A stretch of DNA of 64,000 nucleotides from Sphingobacteriaceae bacterium (GCA_016715905.1 JADJXI010000020.1:248001-312000); one strand, 5' to 3'; positions 19,184-27,453 are shown, numbered from the stretch's first letter. Numbers and translations: made by a program. The notes: a model not told the origin generated them from the sequence alone.

Positions 19184-20362
19184 TTAATAATTCCTGTATT
19201 TTGTGGTTAAGGAAAAGATGTGAGTCAATAATTCTTTTTCCGTTTCGTTAAATTTTAGACCTCTTCTGGCAAATACTTTTTCAGCGGTTTCAAATAATTT
19301 TTCGGGCTTGTAAGTTTCACTTTCATCAGCTCCGCCCCAATAAAAAGAAGGTATATGGGTTGGCGGAAATCCACCGCCAAATATATTGGCTCCAACACCA
19401 ACAACAGTTCCGGTATTTAGCATGGTATTAATTCCTGTTTTGGAATGATCGCCCATAATTAAACCGCAAAATTGCAGTCCGGTATCCGTCATTTTCTCAT
19501 TCAAATAATTGAAAATTTTCACATTGGCATAGTTGTTTTTCAAATTACTGCTATTCGTATCTGCACCTAAATTACACCATTCTCCAATCACTGAATTTCC
19601 AATAAATCCATCATGCGCTTTGTTGGTATAGCCAAAAATCACACAATTATTTACTTCACCTCCTATTTTGCTATGTGGACCAATAGATGTAGGACCGTAA
19701 ATTTTTGTATTCAGTTTTAAGGCGCTATGTTCACCTAAATAAAACGGCCCACGTATGGCACTGCCCTCCATTATTTCCGCTTCCTTCGCTACATATACCG
19801 GTCCACTATGGGTGTTAATTGTACAAGCTTCGGCAACAACTCCTTTTTCAAAAAAAACTTGCGAGCGTTTCCCAATTATTTTTACGCTACTTTTTATAGG
19901 CGCACTTTTTTTGCCTTTGGTTAAGAATTTAAAATCCTCCTGAATAGCTTCCCCGTTTTTTCTGAATATGTCACAAATATTTTCCAGATACAAGAGCGTG
20001 CCTTTGAATTGTTTTTGAATTAGTTTATTGGAACGGTTAATATTTTCAATGTTGCCGTTAAATGCAATTAAAGTTTGGTTTTGAAATAAAGCCTCGTTTT
20101 TATTTAATTTTTTAATTTCTTTAACCAATGCATCATTCGGACAAATATTAGAGCTGATGAAGATGCCGGAATCGGTTTGAGGAAACGGAAATTTGTTTGA
20201 TAAATAAGTTTGAGAGTATACCCGGCATTTAAGTTTCAAGTATTTTTCCCATTTTTCACGAATAGTTAAAATACCGAATCGAATATCAGCAATAGGGCGG
20301 GTGTATGTAAGCGGCAAAAATTCTTTCCATTTTCTCTCGCTGTCAAACAAAACAAATTCCAT
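19184..20362 (-). CDS. GlmU-like sugar nucleotidyltransferase / acetyltransferase (Bacteroidota type)
   Basis: A 392-residue protein of the alternative GlmU family of Bacteroidota (the TIGR03991 type, recognised by eye). The N-terminus MEFVLFDSERKWKEFLPLTY with TRPIADIRFG is typical of the nucleotidyltransferase half, which lacks the classical GxGxRM loop. From about residue 160 a left-handed beta-helix of hexapeptide repeats follows (GPFYLGEHSALKLNTKIYGP, IGEWCNLGADTNSSNLKNNY). The likely role is UDP-GlcNAc synthesis for cell-wall precursors. It is divergent from the saccharopine dehydrogenase-like gene. Confidence 0.85.
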   Translation of the reverse strand: MEFVLFDSERKWKEFLPLTYTRPIADIRFGILTIREKWEKYLKLKCRVYSQTYLSNKFPFPQTDSGIFISSNICPNDALVKEIKKLNKNEALFQNQTLIAFNGNIENINRSNKLIQKQFKGTLLYLENICDIFRKNGEAIQEDFKFLTKGKKSAPIKSSVKIIGKRSQVFFEKGVVAEACTINTHSGPVYVAKEAEIMEGSAIRGPFYLGEHSALKLNTKIYGPTSIGPHSKIGGEVNNCVIFGYTNKAHDGFIGNSVIGEWCNLGADTNSSNLKNNYANVKIFNYLNEKMTDTGLQFCGLIMGDHSKTGINTMLNTGTVVGVGANIFGGGFPPTHIPSFYWGGADESETYKPEKLFETAEKVFARRGLKFNETEKELLTHIFSLTTKYRNY

Positions 20363-20401
20363 GTGTCAATAATTACCCTAAAAGTAATAAAAACCAAACA
20401 A

Positions 20402-20433
20402 TTTGAGCAGTATATTTCTAATTGATAAATTTG
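20402..20433 (+). promoter_or_regulatory. Consensus Bacteroidota promoter, 4 bases from the start codon
   Basis: TTTG (20402-20405), 20 bases, then TAAATTTG (20426-20433), followed by TGCC and the ATG at 20438. With the element centred on -7, transcription should start at or next to the ATG, giving a leaderless or almost leaderless mRNA. Confidence 0.7.
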
Positions 20434-20437
20434 TGCC

Positions 20438-21772
20438 ATGAAAAAGATTCTAATAATAGGTGCCGGAAGGTCGGCGGTGTGTTTAATTGAGTATTTACTG
20501 AGGGCTTCCGATACCTACGGGTTTTCTGTAACCGTTGCAGATTCTGACTTGACATTAGCCAAACGAAGGGTGGCTGACTTTTCGAATGGAAAAGCAATGA
20601 GTTTAAATATTTTGGAATCAGAACAAAGAAGAGACACTATAAAAAAGCATGATTTTATAATTTCAATGTTACCCGCTCATTTGCATATGGAAGTGGCTCT
20701 GGATTGTTTAACCTTTGGTAAACATTTGGCAACGGCCAGTTATGTAAGTGAAGGCATGAAAAAATTGAATGACGAAATAAAAAGGAAGAATTTATTTTTT
20801 TTAAATGAATGTGGATTGGATCCAGGAATAGACCATGCAAGCGCCATGAAAATAATTGATCATTTACATGATGAAGGAGCGGTTATTCACACCTTTAAAT
20901 CTTATTGCGGCGGCTTGGTAGCGCCTGAAAGTAATGATAATCCCTGGGGTTATAAGTTTAGCTGGAATCCGAGAAACGTTATATTGGCCGGACAAGGTGT
21001 TGCGCAATACTTATTAAACGGAGAAATGCGTTTTATTCCCTATAATCGTTTATTTACGCAAACAGAACAAGTAGAAGTAGATGGATTTGGGCAATTTGAT
21101 GCATATGCAAACAGAGATAGTTTAAGTTATATTGAAAGTTACCAATTGCAGGGCGTACAAACAATGCTAAGAGGTACCTTGAGAAATGTTGGTTATTGTA
21201 AGGCCTGGAATGTGTTTGTGAAATTGGGATTAACCGATGATAGTATAGTTTTTAACGGTATGAAAGGGAAACGTTTTGCCGATTTATTAATCGCTTTTTT
21301 ACCGGAAGAAGGCCTGAGCCTAAAAGAATCGCTTCGAAAATTTATGGGTATTGAATACGATTCAAAAACAGAAGAAATGCTGGGTTATTTAGAACTTTTT
21401 GGTGATAAAGTTATTGAGATTGATAAGGGAACGCCCGCGCAAATTTTGCAATCTTTATTGGAAGAAAAATGGAAGCTCAACGATCACGATAAGGATATGA
21501 TTGTTTTAAAGCATGAATTTGGATTTACTAAAAACGGAAAAGAAGGTAAAATTGAATCTTCATTAGGGTTGCTCGGAAAAGATAATGATCAAACGGCTAT
21601 GGCCCAAACGGTGGGCTTACCTTTAGCCATTTGCGTAAAAAATTTCTTAACCAATAAAATAAAAAGTACAGGAATACAAATTCCAACCACAAAAGAAATT
21701 TACATACCCTTATTAGCAGAGTTGGAAACTTTTGGTATCCGCTTTAATGAAAAGAAGGAAGTGAAGGAATAG
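20438..21772 (+). CDS. Saccharopine dehydrogenase family protein
   Basis: A 444-residue NAD(P)-dependent oxidoreductase. The Rossmann fold begins at residue 3 (KKILIIGAGRSAVCLIEYL), and the C-terminal catalytic domain shows LNECGLDPGIDHASAMKII and YCGGLVAPESNDNPWGYKFS, typical of the saccharopine dehydrogenase (L-glutamate-forming)/saccharopine reductase group. It probably acts in lysine catabolism or a related amino-acid reaction, but no lysine-pathway neighbour confirms this. It starts 4 bases after a consensus promoter and converges with the DUF4412-like gene. Confidence 0.85.
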   Translation: MKKILIIGAGRSAVCLIEYLLRASDTYGFSVTVADSDLTLAKRRVADFSNGKAMSLNILESEQRRDTIKKHDFIISMLPAHLHMEVALDCLTFGKHLATASYVSEGMKKLNDEIKRKNLFFLNECGLDPGIDHASAMKIIDHLHDEGAVIHTFKSYCGGLVAPESNDNPWGYKFSWNPRNVILAGQGVAQYLLNGEMRFIPYNRLFTQTEQVEVDGFGQFDAYANRDSLSYIESYQLQGVQTMLRGTLRNVGYCKAWNVFVKLGLTDDSIVFNGMKGKRFADLLIAFLPEEGLSLKESLRKFMGIEYDSKTEEMLGYLELFGDKVIEIDKGTPAQILQSLLEEKWKLNDHDKDMIVLKHEFGFTKNGKEGKIESSLGLLGKDNDQTAMAQTVGLPLAICVKNFLTNKIKSTGIQIPTTKEIYIPLLAELETFGIRFNEKKEVKE

Positions 21773-21781
21773 ATTTGCGAA

Positions 21782-22483
21782 TTATTGACCACCTCTCATG
21801 GCTTTCATTTTATCCATGTATTCGGTATAACTCATCATTTTAAAACCTTCGGTGTTGGCTTTAAAAACTGAATCATCAATTAAGTCAGTATTCACTTCGG
21901 TAGCAACCATTACCACCTTCATGTCCATTCCACCTTGATTTTGTGAGGCCTCAATCGATAAGGGATAACCTTTTAAATCACCAAAATCCATGCCTCTGCC
22001 CGACATACCTTTTGAATGTTTATCCGGCGATTTTAGTTTATCTGTTACCCAAAGCGTAACCTTGTTTTCTTTTTTATCTTTTTTGTCAATTACGGTTACA
22101 ATAGCTTTTGTACACTCATAACCGGCAATTGTTTTTTTGTCATTAGTATATTCAATATTTGGTTTATTATCAGATTTATTTTTTTTGTCTTCCGCTTCTA
22201 ATTCTTCTTTGGTCATGGTATAACCAGTTTTATTTCCCATCTGATCGCTTAATGAAGTAAGCGTAGTTCCATCAAAATAATTTACATTACTGCCCATCAT
22301 GCCAACGGTTTCCTGCTTGTGTTTTTCGCCTTTTGAGTAACTGGTAATTTCGTTATCACCAAATCCAGCATATTCAGGAGGTAAACCTTCTATTTTCATA
22401 CTCATTTTAACAGTGAAACAATCCTGAGCTAAAGCTACTGTTGCCATAAAGGCTAAAATTGAACTAAAAATTATTTTTTTCAT
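21782..22483 (-). CDS. Secreted DUF4412/GLPGLI-like protein
   Basis: A 233-residue exported protein: signal peptide MKKIIFSSILAFMATVALAQ, then a beta-rich body with the pattern of DUF4412/GLPGLI-type proteins (FTVKMSMKIEG early, NYFDGTTLTSLSDQMGNKTG, KKTIAGYECTKAIVTV, VTLWVTDKL). The central part is Lys/Asp-rich (residues 93-105). The function is unknown. The next gene upstream, 22561-23238, shares the same order of elements (hydrophobic leader, KIAGLNC, WYTKDLG), so the two look like diverged tandem paralogues. Confidence 0.7.
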   Translation of the reverse strand: MKKIIFSSILAFMATVALAQDCFTVKMSMKIEGLPPEYAGFGDNEITSYSKGEKHKQETVGMMGSNVNYFDGTTLTSLSDQMGNKTGYTMTKEELEAEDKKNKSDNKPNIEYTNDKKTIAGYECTKAIVTVIDKKDKKENKVTLWVTDKLKSPDKHSKGMSGRGMDFGDLKGYPLSIEASQNQGGMDMKVVMVATEVNTDLIDDSVFKANTEGFKMMSYTEYMDKMKAMRGGQ

Positions 22484-22506
22484 TTTCTTTTTTATTAATT
22501 CTTTAT

Positions 22507-22514
22507 CAAATATA
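22507..22514 (-). promoter_or_regulatory. -7 element upstream of the DUF4412-like gene
   Basis: The minus strand reads TATATTTG, an exact -7 match, 23 bases before the ATG of the gene at 21782-22483. No -33 TTG is obvious. Confidence 0.45.
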
Positions 22515-22560
22515 AGGCCGTGAATTTTTGTTTGATGTTAAATAAATTTAAATTGAAAGC

Positions 22561-23238
22561 TTATTGCCAGCTATCAAATAGTTTCTGCATTTCCTCTTTG
22601 CTTACAATTTTTAAAGATGCGGGAATATCAAATGTATTATCAGGAATTTCATTATGCACAAATGTTTTAGCTATAAAATGCATTTCAAGGCCCATTTTTT
22701 TTGCGCGATAATCCATTAACATACCTTTTACCTGGTGATAGGGATTTAACTTATTGCAATTAACCATTCCTAAATCTTTGGTATACCAGGCTTCAAACTT
22801 AACGTCAGGATTTTTGGCCATAGACACATTCAGTTTAATACAATTTAATCCGGCAATTTTTTTGGTTTCTTTGGTTTCTTCTATTATCAATTCGTATTCG
22901 CTATTATCTTTTGCAATTTCACTTTCTTTTTCAATGCATGCCTGTTTAATATCTAAAAAGCGTACAGTTTGGGCAATTGTTTGTGCTTTAGTGTCACCAA
23001 TAATGGCTGTATTAAACATGCCCATGGTGCTCATTTCCATGCAAAATTTATCGCCTTTAAATTTTAAGGTAGCTGAGCTGGGTGCAAGTCCATAAAATGG
23101 GTGTTTTTCATCCACGCCTTTGGAATCAAATTCAATAGTACCTTCCTCGGCTGCGCCTTCCTTTTCCGGTTTACAGAAATTGAAAAATAAAAGCAGTCCT
23201 GAAAGGACAAAAAATTTAAGAATATTTGAAGCTCTAAT
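22561..23238 (-). CDS. Putative DUF4412/GLPGLI-like lipoprotein with non-canonical (ATT) start
   Basis: The only usual start codon in frame is a GTG at 23115, but that would begin the protein inside its first beta strands. The frame stays open to 23302 and reads a typical lipoprotein leader: R-A-S-N-I-L-K, a hydrophobic core (FFVLSGLLLFFNF) and Cys, then KPEKEGAAEEG and GTIEFDSKG. No ATG, GTG or TTG is in frame there; three consecutive ATT codons (23236-23244) precede Arg. I place the start at the last of them. The body has KIAGLNCIKLNV and WYTKDLG as in its neighbour. An ATT start, a further-upstream ATT (23277) or a sequence error are all possible. Confidence 0.65.
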   Translation of the reverse strand: MRASNILKFFVLSGLLLFFNFCKPEKEGAAEEGTIEFDSKGVDEKHPFYGLAPSSATLKFKGDKFCMEMSTMGMFNTAIIGDTKAQTIAQTVRFLDIKQACIEKESEIAKDNSEYELIIEETKETKKIAGLNCIKLNVSMAKNPDVKFEAWYTKDLGMVNCNKLNPYHQVKGMLMDYRAKKMGLEMHFIAKTFVHNEIPDNTFDIPASLKIVSKEEMQKLFDSWQ

Positions 23239-23280
23239 AATAATACAAAAGCTTAAAAATAGAGATAATTTCTTAATAAT

Positions 23281-23313
23281 AAAATAAGAAAGCCACTCTT
23301 TTTAGAAGCGGCT
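23281..23313 (-). terminator. Rho-independent terminator of the small lipoprotein gene
   Basis: On the minus strand AGCCGCT pairs with AGTGGCT (one G-U pair), with a 9-base loop, followed by a T-rich run (TTCTTATTTT). It lies 37 bases after the stop codon of the gene at 23351. Confidence 0.6.
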
Positions 23314-23350
23314 ATAATCTGTTTAGATTTGGTAAAATAGTAGTATTTGA

Positions 23351-23719
23351 TCAGCGAACGGTAACTGCTTTTTCAACGGTTTCGCCTTCTTCTAACTTAA
23401 TAATTCCTGTACCATTATAGGTTTTAGTTCCTATTTTAGTAGTAGCTCTTATATCGTAAATAGCAGGCAATTTAAAAGTGAATTTAACTTTTCCGTCAGC
23501 ATCTGTATCCCCGCTGGCTTTAACATCTGCAACCACAGTGCCCCCGTTTGAAGTACGTACTATGGCGAAAAGCTGCACGTTAACATTTCCAAAACTGTTC
23601 CCGGATGAATCAACACAATGAACAGTGGCCACGCAATCGGTCTTTTTTCGGCATGCCGTGTTAGTAAATAACATGCATGAAAGTAAAAATCCTGCTACGA
23701 TTAGAAGCAATGGTTTCAT
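23351..23719 (-). CDS. Small lipoprotein with an Ig-like/carboxypeptidase-regulatory-like fold
   Basis: A 122-residue lipoprotein: hydrophobic leader from MKPLLLIVAGFLLSC and the probable lipobox NTAC, followed by RKKTDC. The mature part (VATVHCVDSSGNSFGNVNVQ, SGDTDADGKVKFTFKLPAIY) has the layout of a transthyretin- or CNA-B-like beta sandwich. The function is unknown. I use the ATG at 23719; a TTG at 23740 would add seven residues before the leader. It is divergent from the cyclophilin gene, with the two -7 elements one base apart. Confidence 0.7.
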   Translation of the reverse strand: MKPLLLIVAGFLLSCMLFTNTACRKKTDCVATVHCVDSSGNSFGNVNVQLFAIVRTSNGGTVVADVKASGDTDADGKVKFTFKLPAIYDIRATTKIGTKTYNGTGIIKLEEGETVEKAVTVR

Positions 23720-23737
23720 AGATAATTTTTTGCTAAA

Positions 23738-23754
23738 CAAATATAGTAAATTTG
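23738..23754. promoter_or_regulatory. Back-to-back divergent -7 elements
   Basis: The plus strand reads CAAATATA-G-TAAATTTG: an exact TAnnTTTG on the minus strand (23738-23745, for the lipoprotein gene, 18 bases before its ATG) and one on the plus strand (23747-23754, 6 bases before the cyclophilin ATG). The two cannot easily be occupied at the same time. Confidence 0.55.
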
Positions 23755-23760
23755 TTTCAT

Positions 23761-24600
23761 ATGAAAAATAAAATTGTTGGTCTGTTCAGCATGATTTTGA
23801 TGCCTTTTTTGGGGTATACGCAAACTTGGAGTAAGGAAACGATCGAAATAAACACCAATTTGGGTACAATGAAAGTGAAATTGTTTGAAGAAACTCCCTT
23901 ACATAAGAACAATTTTTTAAAATTGGTCAAAGCCGGATTCTATGATTCATTATTATTTCATCGTGTGATTAATAATTTTATGATTCAAGGCGGTGACCCC
24001 GACAGTAAAACTGCAAATGATACAGCTTTATTGGGAAATGCAGATGTAGGCTATTGGATTCCATCAGAGTTTAATCCTAAAATTTATCATAAAAAAGGGC
24101 GGTTGTGCGCGGCAAGGGAAAATGATGATGTGAATCCTAAAAAAGAATCTTCCGGCTGTCAGTTTTATATTGTTATGGGTAAAAAACACGACTCCATTTC
24201 ATTAAAAAAAGCAGAAATAAGAGTAAATAAAGAACTTGTTTCAAAAATTAATTACACCAGAGCATTTAGCGGTAAAAGTCCCGAATTAAAAAGATTATAT
24301 ACGCGTTTATTAACCGAAAATAAGCAGGATAGTTTGAATTATCACGTAAGACAATTGAATGATGACGGATGTATGCGCGAATACCTTGATTCGGCCAGAT
24401 ATATGTTTTCAAAACAACAGCAAAAAGATTATTTTTCGGTTGGAGGGACGCCTCATTTAGATAATAATTATACTGTTTTTGGCGAAGTAATTGAAGGATT
24501 AGAAGTGATTGATAAAATATCAGCGCAACAAACAGATAAAAACGACAGGCCCTTAAAAAACATAAGAATGAAAATAAGAGTGACGGAAAATAAAAAATAG
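23761..24600 (+). CDS. Secreted cyclophilin-type peptidylprolyl isomerase
   Basis: A 279-residue exported prolyl isomerase. It has a signal peptide (MKNKIVGLFSMILMPFLGYT), then a cyclophilin domain with LFHRVINNFMIQGGDP, SSGCQFYIVMGKKHD and DNNYTVFGEVIEGLEVIDKI. Between about residues 142 and 212 there is a Lys-rich insertion of roughly 70 residues before the last strands, longer than in minimal cyclophilins but seen in relatives from this phylum. It probably helps folding in the periplasm. The ATG at 23761 is preferred over the TTG at 23752. Confidence 0.88.
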   Translation: MKNKIVGLFSMILMPFLGYTQTWSKETIEINTNLGTMKVKLFEETPLHKNNFLKLVKAGFYDSLLFHRVINNFMIQGGDPDSKTANDTALLGNADVGYWIPSEFNPKIYHKKGRLCAARENDDVNPKKESSGCQFYIVMGKKHDSISLKKAEIRVNKELVSKINYTRAFSGKSPELKRLYTRLLTENKQDSLNYHVRQLNDDGCMREYLDSARYMFSKQQQKDYFSVGGTPHLDNNYTVFGEVIEGLEVIDKISAQQTDKNDRPLKNIRMKIRVTENKK

Positions 24601-24631
24601 GTATTTTTAAACTCAATTTGAAAGAATAGAT

Positions 24632-26035
24632 ATGACTAAAATTAAATTTGGAACCGACGGATGGAGAGCCATCATTGCAAAGGATTTTACAGTAGATAAT
24701 GTGGCCAGAGTTAGTGAAGCTACAGCTAAATGGTTGTTAAAACAGAATAAAAAAAATATTGTACTTGGACATGATTGCCGTTTTGCCGGTGAACTTTTTG
24801 CGGAAACGGCAGCAAAAGTTTTTGTTGCCAATGGATTAAAAGTTTATTTAGCTAAAGATTATATAAGTACGCCCATGATTTCGCTTGGCGTTGTTCAGCT
24901 TAAAGCAGATTTGGGAATTATAATTACTGCTTCCCATAACCCGCCTTCCTACAACGGTTATAAAGTGAAAGCACACTATGGCGGACCATTAGGCCCTGAG
25001 CAGGTACAAGAAATTGAAGACATAATTCCCGAAAAGGCCAATGAAAATTATTTAAGTATTGATCTGGAGCAAGCAATAAACAACAAGCAAATTGAAATGA
25101 GTCCGTTGGAGGATATGTATATCAAACATTGTGAGAAAAATTTTGATTTGAAAGCTATTCGCGATTCGGGATTAGTGTTGGCATATGACAGTATGTTTGG
25201 AGCCGGACAAAGAGTAATGCGAAAATTATTTCCGGACATACACCATTTACATAGTGATCACAATCCGGGCTTTCATGGCCAGGCTCCTGAACCCATTCAT
25301 AAAAATTTAATGGAGTTTAGTAATTTTATTAAGGATAAAAAAAACATCTCCTGCGGATTAGCCACAGATGGTGATGCCGATAGAATAGGATTATATGACA
25401 GTAACGGAAACTTTGTAGATTCACACCATATCATTTTGTTGTTGATTCATTATTTGGTGAAATATAAAGGCTTGAACGGAAAAGTGGCTACTGCTTTTAG
25501 TACTACAAACCGTATAAAAAACATGTGTAAGTATTATAATTTACCCCTGGATGTGGTTAAAATTGGCTTTAAATACATTTGTGGTATTATGGTTACTGAA
25601 GATGTTTTAGTTGGAGGAGAAGAGAGTGGAGGAATTGCTATAAAGGGACATATACCAGAAAGAGATGGTATATGGATGGGATTAACTATTTGGGAATTTA
25701 TGGCCAAAACCGGAAAATCATTGCAAGAATTAATTAAAGAAGTGTATGATATTACCGGTTCGTTTTGGTTTGAAAGAAACGATTTATACATCAATGATGC
25801 CATAAAGAACAAAGTATTGGAAAACTGCAAGGCCGGTAATTATTCGGCATTCGGTAAATACAAAGTAACGCGTGTGGAAGATTTAGATGGCTGGAAATAT
25901 TTCTTCGATGAAAATACCTGGCTGATGATTCGCGCCAGCGGAACGGAACCTGTTTTAAGAACTTATGCTGAAGGAGAGAACAAACAAAAAACGGATGATA
26001 TTTTAGAAGAAGCGAAAAAGGTTTTATTGAGTTAA
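24632..26035 (+). CDS. Phosphoglucomutase/phosphomannomutase family protein
   Basis: A 467-residue alpha-D-phosphohexomutase. The phosphoserine loop is TASHNPPSYNGYK (about residue 92), the Mg site DGDADR (about 247), the sugar loop GEESGG (about 330) and the phosphate-binding end RASGTEPVLRTYAE. The beginning MTKIKFGTDGWRAIIAKDF is closer to phosphoglucomutase-type enzymes than to GlmM, so interconversion of hexose 1- and 6-phosphates is the best guess. It lies 31 bases after the cyclophilin gene. Confidence 0.9.
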   Translation: MTKIKFGTDGWRAIIAKDFTVDNVARVSEATAKWLLKQNKKNIVLGHDCRFAGELFAETAAKVFVANGLKVYLAKDYISTPMISLGVVQLKADLGIIITASHNPPSYNGYKVKAHYGGPLGPEQVQEIEDIIPEKANENYLSIDLEQAINNKQIEMSPLEDMYIKHCEKNFDLKAIRDSGLVLAYDSMFGAGQRVMRKLFPDIHHLHSDHNPGFHGQAPEPIHKNLMEFSNFIKDKKNISCGLATDGDADRIGLYDSNGNFVDSHHIILLLIHYLVKYKGLNGKVATAFSTTNRIKNMCKYYNLPLDVVKIGFKYICGIMVTEDVLVGGEESGGIAIKGHIPERDGIWMGLTIWEFMAKTGKSLQELIKEVYDITGSFWFERNDLYINDAIKNKVLENCKAGNYSAFGKYKVTRVEDLDGWKYFFDENTWLMIRASGTEPVLRTYAEGENKQKTDDILEEAKKVLLS

Positions 26036-26038
26036 AAT

Positions 26039-26080
26039 TTAACCGCTAAGGCACAAAGGATTCACAACGTTCTCTAAGGG
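26039..26080. repeat. Possible dispersed intergenic repeat (AACCGCTAAGGCACAAAGG type)
   Basis: The start AACCGCTAAGGCACAAAGG followed by TTCACAACG and TCTCTAAGGG resembles a short dispersed non-coding repeat (ACCGCAAAGGCGCAAAG-like) I know from many Bacteroidota genomes. Only this copy is in the window. Confidence 0.35.
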
Positions 26081-26090
26081 CAATATATAA

Positions 26091-26121
26091 AAAAAAGCTA
26101 TTTCAATTGAAATAGCTTTTT
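26091..26121. terminator. Bidirectional terminator between the phosphohexomutase gene and metK
   Basis: Perfect palindrome GCTATTTCAATTGAAATAGC (26097-26116) flanked by A-run and T-run, so it can end both convergent transcripts. Confidence 0.88.
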
Positions 26122-26142
26122 AGTTTGTTGTTTTAGGATAGT

Positions 26143-27396
26143 TTATTTAATCTTGAAAGCAGCTTTTACTTTGCTTACATAATCTAATTTTTCCCATGTA
26201 AACAATTCCACTTTCATGGTTTTAGATTTTCCGTCAGGAGTTTTAAATGTTTTTGTTACAGTCTCATTCTTACGTCCCATATGTCCGTAAGCTGCGGTTT
26301 CGCTATACATAGGAGTACGTAATTTAAAACGTTGCTCAATAAAGTATGGGCGCATATCAAATACCTTCTCCACAATTTTAGCAATTTCGCCATCTGTCAT
26401 TTTTACTTTTGCAGTTCCATAGGTGTCAATAAATATTCCCATAGGTTTAGCAACGCCAATAGCATAAGATACTTGTACTAGAACTTCTGAGCAAACACCG
26501 GCAGCCACTAAATTTTTTGCGATATGACGAGTTGCATAAGCTGCGGAACGATCAACTTTACTTGGATCTTTTCCTGAAAAAGCCCCACCACCGTGTGCTC
26601 CTTTTCCTCCGTAAGTGTCAACAATAATTTTCCGGCCTGTTAATCCGGTATCTCCATGCGGGCCACCAATTACAAATTTTCCGGTTGGATTAATGTGATA
26701 TGCAATTTTATCATTAAATAATTTGGCGTATTTAGGATATTTCTTTTTAACGCGAGGAATTAAAATATTAATGATATCTGCTTTAATTTTCGCTAACATT
26801 TTTGGTTCTGAATCAAAATCATCATGTTGTGTAGAAACCACAATAGCATCAATTCGAACCGGTTGATTATTATCATTATATTCTAATGTAACCTGTGATT
26901 TCGCATCCGGACGTAAATATTTAATTTCTTTATTTTCTCTTCGTAAAGCAGCAAGTTCAATTAAAATACCATGTGCTAAATCTAAGGCCAATGGCATATA
27001 ATTAGCAGTTTCATTAGTAGCGTAACCAAACATCATTCCCTGATCGCCGGCACCTTGTTCTTCTTTCTTCTTTCTTTCAACACCTTGATTGATATCGCCG
27101 GATTGTTCGTGGATAGCTGAAAGCACTCCGCAAGAATTGGCTTCAAACATATATTCTGCTTTGGTATATCCGATTTTACGAATTACCTCACGTGCAATTT
27201 CCTGTACGTCCAAATAGGTTTTGGATTTTACTTCACCCGCTAAAATAACCTGACCGGTTGTTACCAGCGTTTCGCAAGCCACTTTACTCGAAGGATCGAA
27301 TGCTAGAAAATTATCAATTAATGCGTCCGATATTTGATCGGCCACTTTGTCCGGATGTCCTTCCGAAACAGATTCTGAAGTAAATAAATAACCCAT
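26143..27396 (-). CDS. metK: S-adenosylmethionine synthase
   Basis: A 417-residue methionine adenosyltransferase making S-adenosylmethionine from methionine and ATP. All signatures are present: FTSESVSEGHPDKVADQISD, GAGDQGMMFGYA, the ATP-binding GGPHGDTGLTGRKIIVDTYG and GGGAFSGKDPSKVDRSAAY. The C-terminus is slightly extended with a Lys-rich stretch (KTFKTPDGKSKTMKVELF), as in other Bacteroidota. An exact consensus promoter lies at 27423-27453; the leader of about 20 bases leaves no room for a SAM riboswitch. Confidence 0.97.
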   Translation of the reverse strand: MGYLFTSESVSEGHPDKVADQISDALIDNFLAFDPSSKVACETLVTTGQVILAGEVKSKTYLDVQEIAREVIRKIGYTKAEYMFEANSCGVLSAIHEQSGDINQGVERKKKEEQGAGDQGMMFGYATNETANYMPLALDLAHGILIELAALRRENKEIKYLRPDAKSQVTLEYNDNNQPVRIDAIVVSTQHDDFDSEPKMLAKIKADIINILIPRVKKKYPKYAKLFNDKIAYHINPTGKFVIGGPHGDTGLTGRKIIVDTYGGKGAHGGGAFSGKDPSKVDRSAAYATRHIAKNLVAAGVCSEVLVQVSYAIGVAKPMGIFIDTYGTAKVKMTDGEIAKIVEKVFDMRPYFIEQRFKLRTPMYSETAAYGHMGRKNETVTKTFKTPDGKSKTMKVELFTWEKLDYVSKVKAAFKIK

Positions 27397-27422
27397 TTGT
27401 TTTTCTTTTAATTAATAGGCTT

Positions 27423-27453
27423 CAAATGTAATGTAATCATTGAATATTTCAAA
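27423..27453 (-). promoter_or_regulatory. Consensus promoter of metK
   Basis: The minus strand reads TTTG, 19 bases, TACATTTG: an exact Bacteroidota -33/-7 promoter with ideal spacing. The ATG of metK is 26 bases downstream. Confidence 0.8.
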
